Positions 1 through 4,312 of a DNA stretch of 5,018 nt are shown one piece after another (the stretch's first letter is position 1; the number at the start of each line of letters is the position of its first letter). The position numbers and the translations under genes are program-made. The DNA is from Candidatus Methanoplasma sp. GTDB taxonomy: Archaea; Thermoplasmatota; Thermoplasmata; Methanomassiliicoccales; Methanomethylophilaceae. The notes under the pieces are model-generated. The model was not told where the DNA came from and did no database searches. It saw only the letters and a program-made list of their open reading frames with translations. The DNA is taken from assembly GCA_031271555.1 (NCBI GenBank), contig JAISVN010000110.1:1-5018 (forward strand). Direction: 5' to 3'.

Positions 1-1
1 C

Positions 2-79
2 TTCGCAGTAAAGACGATCGATGAGGAAGAGACACTGTCAATGTCGGAAGATATGTGGCGCTCGTTATGCCTGAGATGA
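2..79 (+). CDS. 3' end of an unidentified upstream gene (partial)
   Basis: An open frame enters from the left edge and ends at TGA 77-79. It gives a 25-residue C-terminus that begins FAVKTIDEEETLS and ends WRSLCLR. The other two forward frames are closed at the very start of the window, by TGA at 22-24 and TAA at 9-11, so this is the only forward frame that could be the end of an incoming gene. Its stop overlaps the ATG at 76 of the next gene as ATGA, the usual sign of translational coupling in an operon. The peptide is too short to identify, and I propose no function. The alternative is chance openness over 25 codons. Confidence 0.55.
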   Translation, partial: FAVKTIDEEETLSMSEDMWRSLCLR

Positions 80-966
80 ATAGCAGTGAAAGACCGAGAA
101 TAAAATTCGAAAATCCCGATTGGGGGATGTTGGCGGAGGATGGACATCTCTGCGCCGATATGCACATTCATACCGACTGCTCTGACTCATACAGCGACAT
201 CAGGCGGCTGATCAAAATAGCCAGATCCAGGAATGTGGGAATGGCCGTCACCGACCACAACCTCATAAGTTCCCTGGAAACGATAGATATCGAACGGGAG
301 GACCTCCTAATAATCCCCGGAATGGAGGTCAGCACATCCGACGGCCCCCACATACTCACTTATTTCTATGATATGAAAGACCTCCAGAACTTCTGGCAGG
401 AGGAAATAAGGCCGCGTCTGCAGTCGTGCCCCTGGCTCGCGCTAAAGGATTGCTCTACAGAGAAGCTCATGGATATCCTGGAGGAACGGAACTGCGTCGT
501 ATCCGGAGCACACCCGATGGGATATCTGGGTTCGAACAAAGGCGTGGAGATATGCAACAGGAAAGGGTACATCCCGGATGATGTGATATGCAGGCTGGAT
601 GCTTACGAGGTCATATGCGGAGGCATGACCAGGGAGGACAACATAGAGGCCATACGGTCCTTCAAAAGATACGGTGTGGGAATAACCGGCGGAAGCGACG
701 GGCACATTGCGGAAGATGTCGGCTCGGTGGTGACCGCATCGAAAGCGGACGACGTGGAAAGTTTCCTAGATAATATTCTGAAAAGAGATAATTATGTACG
801 GGGGCTGGAGAAGGATTTCCACAGAAAGGCGCTCACGGGACTGGCCTCCTTTTACAATTTCCTGGATCATGCCCCGTCTGTGATAGCGGTCCAGTCATGC
901 CAGATGGCAAAAACTATAAAGCGTGGGACAAAAAGAAAAGTTGACGGCAGAATACGAAAAAACTGA
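76..966 (+). CDS. PHP-domain metal-dependent phosphoesterase family protein
   Basis: This is a 296-residue protein of the PHP superfamily (COG0613-like), whose members hydrolyse phosphoesters with a cluster of two or three metal ions. Numbering from the ATG at 76, the conserved metal-ligand motifs appear in order: HIHTD (about 30-34), TDHN (59-62), GMEVST with its glutamate at 84, GAHP with histidine at 146, and GSDGH with aspartate 208 and histidine 210. The catalytic core therefore looks intact. A strongly basic tail (KRGTKRK region) ends the protein. No signal peptide or membrane segment is seen, so it is probably cytoplasmic. I chose ATG 76 because it overlaps the upstream stop as ATGA and leaves a short N-terminus before the core. 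GTG 55, with a weak GGAAG upstream, and ATG 67 are in-frame alternatives. The true substrate cannot be told from sequence. It is probably cotranscribed with the upstream gene. Confidence 0.85.
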   Translation: MNSSERPRIKFENPDWGMLAEDGHLCADMHIHTDCSDSYSDIRRLIKIARSRNVGMAVTDHNLISSLETIDIEREDLLIIPGMEVSTSDGPHILTYFYDMKDLQNFWQEEIRPRLQSCPWLALKDCSTEKLMDILEERNCVVSGAHPMGYLGSNKGVEICNRKGYIPDDVICRLDAYEVICGGMTREDNIEAIRSFKRYGVGITGGSDGHIAEDVGSVVTASKADDVESFLDNILKRDNYVRGLEKDFHRKALTGLASFYNFLDHAPSVIAVQSCQMAKTIKRGTKRKVDGRIRKN

Positions 967-981
967 GTCTCCAATCAACAG

Positions 982-990
982 ATTTAAGTT
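982..990 (+). promoter_or_regulatory. Possible TATA element upstream of the ABC transporter pair
   Basis: An AT-rich stretch, ATTTAAGTT, lies in the 45-base gap between the PHP gene and the ATPase, centred about 26 bases upstream of the ATG at 1012. That is the archaeal TATA-to-start distance and would give a very short leader. A ribosome binding site is also present before 1012, which makes read-through from the PHP gene equally possible. This is a weak call based on position and composition only. Confidence 0.25.
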
Positions 991-1002
991 ATGTATCAGT
1001 AT

Positions 1003-1006
1003 GGAG
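1003..1006 (+). promoter_or_regulatory. Ribosome binding site that decides the ATPase start
   Basis: GGAG ends five bases before the ATG at 1012. The alternative in-frame ATG at 991 has no purine-rich Shine-Dalgarno match ahead of it. Starting at 1012 also leaves only a few residues before the conserved first beta strand of the ATPase (IEIVNLRKEYG). This favours 1012 as the start. Confidence 0.6.
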
Positions 1007-1011
1007 TTGTC

Positions 1012-1953
1012 ATGTCATCCGACAATCCTATAGAGATAGTTAATCTCAGGAAAGAGTATGGGACTTTCGTCGCTGTCGACGATCTGAACCTCTCCATAAA
1101 GAAAAACAGTTTCACAGGTTTTCTTGGACCGAACGGCGCAGGCAAGAGTACTACGCTGAAGATCCTGACGCATCTGATAAATGCGACATCCGGGGAGGCA
1201 TACATCAACGGCATCGATGTCACCAAGGATCCCAAGGCAGCGCTTACGGGCGTGGGGACAGTGGTCGAGACGCCTGAGTTCTACTCATATCTGACGCCGA
1301 AAGAGACCCTGAAGTATGTGGGACAGATAATCGGCATGAGCGCCGAATCCATAAGCAGCGAGACCTCCAGGATATTGGCAAAGGTCAAGATGACGGAATG
1401 GGAAAACAAGAAGATCGGAACGTTCTCGAAAGGCATGAGGCAGAGGATAGCCCTCGGCCAGGCGCTCATGAACAATCCCAACGTGATCATACTGGACGAG
1501 CCGACATCAGGCCTGGATCCCAGAGGGATGGCGGAGATGAGAGAGGTTTTGAAGAACCTCAGGAACGACTCCAACAACCTCACGGTGATCATGAGCTCTC
1601 ACGTACTCCATGAGGTCAGCGACCTCTGCGACAGGATAGCACTGATCAACCATGGGAAGATGATCGTTCAGGATGACATAAGCATAATTGGGAACTCAGA
1701 CGGCACAAAGAGAATGATCGTCAAGGTCGAAGAGGCACCGAACAAGGAGACCATTTCTAAAGTCATGGGGCTGAACAACGTCATTTCTGCTGAAAGATTT
1801 GGAAATGACATAGATGTAATGGTAAAAGGCGATGCAGGCGTCCGCGTTCAGTTCTTCAATGACGTCAGTGCCCTGAACATAGGTGCATACAGCGTGAGCG
1901 AAGAGGACAATCTGGAAACGGCATATCTGAAACTAATAAAGGAGTCGAGATGA
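1012..1953 (+). CDS. ABC transporter ATP-binding protein, BcrA/CcmA-like with an E-loop
   Basis: This is a 313-residue ABC ATPase that would power an ABC-2 type exporter on the cytoplasmic face. Numbering from ATG 1012, it has Walker A GPNGAGKST (39-47), the Q-loop region VVETPEFY with glutamate at 86 where most ABC proteins have glutamine, a signature SKGMRQR (139-145), Walker B VIILDEP (158-164), the D-loop SGLD, and the H-loop histidine in MSSHVLHEV (197). After about residue 230 comes the C-terminal accessory region common in this subfamily, ending with the typical LETAYLKLIKE helix. All catalytic motifs look intact. The glutamate Q-loop and overall form resemble BcrA/LanF-type (bacitracin or lantibiotic self-protection) ATPases, but the substrate cannot be inferred. 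Its stop overlaps the permease start as ATGA, so the two form a translationally coupled pair. ATG 991 is an alternative start adding seven residues. Confidence 0.93.
   Translation: MSSDNPIEIVNLRKEYGTFVAVDDLNLSIKKNSFTGFLGPNGAGKSTTLKILTHLINATSGEAYINGIDVTKDPKAALTGVGTVVETPEFYSYLTPKETLKYVGQIIGMSAESISSETSRILAKVKMTEWENKKIGTFSKGMRQRIALGQALMNNPNVIILDEPTSGLDPRGMAEMREVLKNLRNDSNNLTVIMSSHVLHEVSDLCDRIALINHGKMIVQDDISIIGNSDGTKRMIVKVEEAPNKETISKVMGLNNVISAERFGNDIDVMVKGDAGVRVQFFNDVSALNIGAYSVSEEDNLETAYLKLIKESR
1938..1944 (+). promoter_or_regulatory. Strong ribosome binding site of the permease
   Basis: AAAGGAG lies inside the last codons of the ATPase gene, five bases before ATG 1950 and eight before the in-frame ATG 1953. 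It supports independent re-initiation on the permease, in addition to coupling through the ATGA overlap. Confidence 0.6.
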
Positions 1954-2774
1954 TGTATTTCGAAACAGATGACCTCAGACAGTCTTATGTTGTGGCGAAA
2001 AATGAGATCCGAAAATTCATACGCGGGAAAAGATTCACTCTTTACGTCGTTTTGATCGCCATAGTTTTTGCACTTACGACAGCTCTTCCATATGTTTTCG
2101 GAGGGAACATCGGAGAAACCCCCGGCGATGTCATAGCTAGCTACGTGTCGTTCGTAAACCTCCTCATAATATTGGCGGCAACATTGTTTGCGGCGGTCAC
2201 GATAGTCTCGGAGTTCGAGGAGAGAACAGCCCTGATACTGTTCACAAGACCGATAAAGAAAACATCCATTTTCATCGGGAAAATAGTCGGATGCATAGTA
2301 CTCGAAACAGTGATGATCGCATTGTTCTATGCGGGAATAGCGGTAGTGTCCCTCATCGCTGCAGGAGGGGTATCGGCAGGTCTGCTGACATCCCTCGGGT
2401 TAGCAATACTGTTCACCATAGCAGCTTCGGGTATTGCGATGTTTTTCAGTTCCATAATGAAAAAAGGAAGCACATCCGCGATATTGACATTCGTTTTCCT
2501 GCTGATAATAGTGTCAGTGATATCTGGCGCGATAAGCATCTCGACAGATCCTTGGTTCATGGTCGACCAGGCATCCGGCACGATAGCATCATGCATACCA
2601 GAATTCCTGGAGATGACAAGAGAGATGATGATATCCTCCGGTCTGCTGACTCCGGAACAAGCAGCAACTCTCATAGCTGCACCGGACCTGTTCAAAGCCA
2701 GTGTCGCGATGGTGGCATGGGGCGCAGCATCATTGATACTGTCATGGCTAGCATTCATAAGAAGGGAGTTCTGA
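1950..2774 (+). CDS. ABC-2 family transporter permease
   Basis: This is a 274-residue integral membrane protein, the expected partner of the preceding ATPase in an exporter. About six hydrophobic helices are visible: roughly 30-50, 64-86, 111-137, 144-168, 175-197 and 250-270. The segment between helices 2 and 3 carries the hallmark of this permease family, EFEERTALILFTRPIKKT (about 88-105), a charged cytoplasmic coupling stretch that normally contacts the ATPase. A larger soluble loop (about 198-249) separates helices 5 and 6 and probably faces outward. The protein ends in RREF just after the last helix. The start overlaps the ATPase stop as ATGA. ATG 1953 is one codon in and equally plausible. 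The transported compound is unknown. No immunity, bacteriocin or substrate-biosynthesis gene is adjacent to suggest it. Confidence 0.9.
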   Translation: MMYFETDDLRQSYVVAKNEIRKFIRGKRFTLYVVLIAIVFALTTALPYVFGGNIGETPGDVIASYVSFVNLLIILAATLFAAVTIVSEFEERTALILFTRPIKKTSIFIGKIVGCIVLETVMIALFYAGIAVVSLIAAGGVSAGLLTSLGLAILFTIAASGIAMFFSSIMKKGSTSAILTFVFLLIIVSVISGAISISTDPWFMVDQASGTIASCIPEFLEMTREMMISSGLLTPEQAATLIAAPDLFKASVAMVAWGAASLILSWLAFIRREF

Positions 2775-3344
2775 TCAAAAAGACCTCAGAACTCTGGCAG
2801 GATTGCCGGCGACAACGGTGTCCGGAGGAACATCCTTCGTGACAACGGACCCCGCCCCAACAATGGAGCGGGCGCCGACCGTCACACCAGGAAGGATGAC
2901 CGCACCTGCGCCGATCCAAACATCTTCCTCTATTCTTACAGGTTCGCAGGACACGGACCAATCCCTTCTTTTTTCTGCGGCCATGGGATGTTTGGCAGTA
3001 ACGATCTTCGTTCCGGGGCCGATGAGCACGTTGTCTCCGATGGATATCTCCCCTGTATCAAGAAGGATGCAGTCGTAGTTTATCAGAACGTTATTCCCGA
3101 GTTTTATGTTGAATCCGAGATCGCAATGGAAGGGCGGGACGACCTTCGTGCGTTCGTCAACGGGCTGACCCAAAAGGTCGGAGAGCGCAGCCCTTCTTTC
3201 TTCGATGGAGAGCGGCGTTGTATTGTATCTGATCCTCTTCTCAACGCATTCGGCCAATGCCATGTTGTAAACATCATGTCCGGGAGTACCTATGCCGACC
3301 GTTCCTCCTGACTTGAGTATATCCCAAACCACTGACTTCTCCAT
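2775..3344 (-). CDS. Maltose/galactoside O-acetyltransferase-like hexapeptide-repeat transferase
   Basis: This 189-residue acyltransferase of the LbH_MAT/GAT group (MaaA, LacA, NodL relatives) would move an acetyl group from acetyl-CoA to a sugar or related hydroxyl compound. A helical N-terminal region (about 1-60) precedes a left-handed beta helix built from hexapeptide turns (about 75-185), visible as repeats such as ISIGDNVLIGPG and VTVGARSIVGAGSVV. The family's catalytic histidine is seen in AKHPM (H119). The conserved DVWIGAGAVILPGV and the C-terminal VAGNPARVLR are also present. The length is normal for the family. The first 27 residues are unlike typical MAT N-termini, and an internal Met at 28 is a possible alternative start. 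The sugar acceptor is unknown. The gene is convergent with the ABC permease, their stops touching, and divergent from mtbC. No ribosome binding site is visible. Confidence 0.92.
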   Translation of the reverse strand: MEKSVVWDILKSGGTVGIGTPGHDVYNMALAECVEKRIRYNTTPLSIEERRAALSDLLGQPVDERTKVVPPFHCDLGFNIKLGNNVLINYDCILLDTGEISIGDNVLIGPGTKIVTAKHPMAAEKRRDWSVSCEPVRIEEDVWIGAGAVILPGVTVGARSIVGAGSVVTKDVPPDTVVAGNPARVLRSF

Positions 3345-3363
3345 AAGAGCGCTATCGGTTTCT

Positions 3364-3377
3364 GAATTAATTAATTC
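3364..3377 (-). promoter_or_regulatory. Palindromic TATA-like element of the acetyltransferase
   Basis: GAATTAATTAATTC is a perfect 14-bp palindrome centred about 26-27 bases upstream of the A of the acetyltransferase ATG. That is the spacing expected between an archaeal TATA box and a transcription start at or next to the start codon. Together with the absence of a Shine-Dalgarno match before that ATG, it suggests a leaderless transcript. This is an inference from position and composition. Confidence 0.4.
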
Positions 3378-3410
3378 TTACCTAAACGGAGAAAATCCAA
3401 ATATTTTCCG

Positions 3411-3442
3411 CATGGTTGTTTACTAGCCGATGTACAACCATG
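3411..3442. repeat. Inverted repeat, 9-bp arms, possible operator
   Basis: CATGGTTGT (3411-3419) and ACAACCATG (3434-3442) are exact reverse complements separated by 14 bases. The right arm ends three bases before a TATA-like sequence. The arrangement could be a regulator site for a leftward promoter, where it would cover the region between TATA and start site, or an upstream activator site for a rightward one. No T-run follows it on the + strand within a few bases, so a terminator is less likely. Confidence 0.5.
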
Positions 3443-3444
3443 AG

Positions 3445-3452
3445 TATATAAT
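3445..3452. promoter_or_regulatory. TATA-box-like sequence of unclear direction
   Basis: TATATAAT is the clearest TATA match in the intergenic region. Read leftward it would start transcription near 3420, giving the acetyltransferase a leader of about 75-80 bases that includes the inverted repeat. Read rightward it would start near 3475, far upstream of mtbC. Its near-symmetric surroundings (GTAT-ATA-ATAC) do not settle the direction. Confidence 0.35.
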
Positions 3453-3503
3453 ACTTTTGTTTGATATTTCGGTTTTTCAATTTTTATTGATTATTGTCGT
3501 ATA

Positions 3504-3515
3504 TTGATTCCTCAA
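3504..3515. promoter_or_regulatory. Degenerate TTGA-N4-TCAA dyad (site 0)
   Basis: TTGATTCCTCAA has the same TTGA-N4-TCAA core as the two stronger sites downstream but lacks their flanking TAGA/TCTA. A single CAATCTA half-site follows at 3522-3528. It may be a weak auxiliary site of the same regulator, or chance in AT-rich DNA. Confidence 0.3.
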
Positions 3516-3540
3516 CTAAAACAATCTATGGATAATAAAT

Positions 3541-3560
3541 TAGATTGAGGCCTCAATCTA
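3541..3560. promoter_or_regulatory. Perfect 20-bp palindrome upstream of the mtbC TATA box (site 1)
   Basis: TAGATTGAGGCCTCAATCTA equals its own reverse complement. It ends directly at the TATA-like TTTATA of 3561-3566, so a bound protein would sit over the BRE/TATA region. It shares the core TTGA-N4-TCAA and flanks TAGA/TCTA with site 2. The high symmetry and the repeated sequence argue for a dimeric transcription factor. The regulator is not encoded in this window as far as I can tell. Confidence 0.7.
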
Positions 3561-3566
3561 TTTATA
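3561..3566 (+). promoter_or_regulatory. Putative TATA box of the mtbCB operon
   Basis: TTTATA lies between two copies of an inverted repeat. With the archaeal spacing of about 25 bases, transcription would start around 3587-3592, leaving a leader of about 75 bases before mtbC. The leader holds a ribosome binding site near its end. Confidence 0.5.
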
Positions 3567-3568
3567 CC

Positions 3569-3590
3569 TTAGATTGAGCTGTCAATCTAA
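3569..3590. promoter_or_regulatory. Second operator-like dyad at the expected transcription start (site 2)
   Basis: TTAGATTGA (3569-3577) and TCAATCTAA (3582-3590) are exact reverse complements around a GCTG spacer. The centre is 29 bp from that of site 1. The site spans the DNA between the TATA box and the predicted start, where archaeal repressors commonly block RNA polymerase recruitment. As RNA it could form a 9-bp stem with a 4-base loop, but most of it is expected to lie upstream of the transcript. Confidence 0.65.
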
Positions 3591-3651
3591 TGTGAAAAAA
3601 GATGGGATAAGGCAGTCAAAAATGTCAGATCCGTCAGAATAGCACAGAGGG

Positions 3652-3657
3652 AAAGGA
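3652..3657 (+). promoter_or_regulatory. Ribosome binding site of mtbC
   Basis: AAAGGA ends six bases before the ATG at 3664, a normal spacing. A second purine run, GAGGG, lies just upstream. This supports 3664 as the main start of the corrinoid protein. Confidence 0.55.
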
Positions 3658-3663
3658 ATAAAA

Positions 3664-4308
3664 ATGAGTGAGTTTGCAAAAGAAGAAAAAGCACTCTTCG
3701 ACGCAATGGTATCATACAAGGTACCCGAGATAGAGAAAGCCGTTGAGGAATCAAGGAAGGCAGGAATGCCCGCAACGGCAATAATCGACGGCCTCGGGGC
3801 AGGTATGACCGAAGTGGGAGTTCTGTTCGAGAGAGGGAAATTGTTCCTGCCGCATGTTTTGAGTGCGGCAGCGGGGATGAAAAAGGCCATGGAGGTTCTG
3901 GAGCCCGAGCTTTTGACGAACGGCGAGAAAGGAACAGAGAAAAGATCGGTGGTCATGGGAACCGTTGAAGGCGATGTCCACGACATAGGCAAGTCGATAT
4001 GCTCGACGATGCTGCAGTGTGCAGGTTTTGACGTTCATGATCTGGGAAGAGATGTGCCGAAGGCATCATTCGTTAATGAAGTGAAGGGCGGATGCACATA
4101 TTGCGGAATGTCCGCACTCATGACAACGACAATGACAGTCCAAAAAGAAGTGATCGAACTCCTTAAAGAAGCAGGACTGCGCGACAAGACGACCGTGATG
4201 ATAGGCGGAGCCCCGGTCACTCAGGCGTATGCAGACAAGATCGGTGCGGACATATACGGAGAATCCGCAAGCGAGACAGTCTCCAAAGCGAAAATCATAG
4301 GAGTGTGA
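3664..4308 (+). CDS. mtbC: Methylamine-type corrinoid protein, probably dimethylamine corrinoid protein MtbC
   Basis: This 214-residue cytoplasmic protein binds a cobamide and carries the methyl group between a methylamine methyltransferase and the coenzyme M methyltransferase. The N-terminal helical cap domain (about 1-90) is followed by the B12-binding domain with EGDVHDIGKS (102-111). Histidine 106 in its DxHxxG motif is the expected lower cobalt ligand. The SxL motif is at 150-152 (SALMTTTM), and GGAPVT (181-186) contacts the cobamide tail in this family. The length is normal. The mono-, di- and trimethylamine forms (MtmC, MtbC, MttC) are close relatives, and I assign MtbC mainly because mtbB follows after 4 bases. 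One oddity is a CTYC at 144-147, where relatives as I recall them have a hydrophobic strand such as PDIVG. The promoter region carries repeated dyads, so the operon is probably regulated. Start 3664 has a good ribosome binding site. Confidence 0.9.
   Translation: MSEFAKEEKALFDAMVSYKVPEIEKAVEESRKAGMPATAIIDGLGAGMTEVGVLFERGKLFLPHVLSAAAGMKKAMEVLEPELLTNGEKGTEKRSVVMGTVEGDVHDIGKSICSTMLQCAGFDVHDLGRDVPKASFVNEVKGGCTYCGMSALMTTTMTVQKEVIELLKEAGLRDKTTVMIGGAPVTQAYADKIGADIYGESASETVSKAKIIGV
4300..4305 (+). promoter_or_regulatory. Ribosome binding site of mtbB within the end of mtbC
   Basis: GGAGTG lies in the last codons of mtbC, seven bases before ATG 4313. It fixes the mtbB start and shows that the two genes are read from one message. 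Confidence 0.6.
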
Positions 4309-4312
4309 AAAA

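Noticed and set aside
442..705. Antisense open frame of 87 codons within the PHP gene
   Set aside because: The sense strand carries all PHP metal-binding motifs. The antisense product has no recognisable features.
2327..2758. Long antisense open frame of 143 codons opposite the permease
   Set aside because: It lies wholly within a convincing membrane protein gene, has no recognisable domain, and is a shadow of the sense codons.
3391..3408. Small inverted repeat GAAAAT-N6-ATTTTC
   Set aside because: Six-base AT-rich arms are expected by chance in this composition, and no T-run or start site relates to it.
3382..3441. Minus-strand frame of 19 codons ending in TAG, starting within the inverted repeat
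   Set aside because: It is too short, has no ribosome binding site and no recognisable product. The amber end is not enough to argue for pyrrolysine use, since the frame closes soon after.
3430..3507. Small + strand frame of 25 codons with a hydrophobic product (MYNHEYIILLFDISVF...)
   Set aside because: There is no ribosome binding site, it overlaps the inverted repeat and TATA-like sequence, and the hydrophobic composition is what AT-rich DNA gives by chance.
3522..3590. CRISPR-like or mobile-element reading of the repeated TAGATTG/CAATCTA heptamers
   Set aside because: The units are short inverted dyads with irregular short spacing around a TATA box. There are no repeats of CRISPR length, no unique spacers, no transposase and no target duplication.
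3345..3663. Possible pylT (tRNA-Pyl) or other tRNA gene in the intergenic region
   Set aside because: I found no cloverleaf arms, no CTA anticodon in a suitable stem and no T-loop consensus. The region is explained better as a promoter/operator region.
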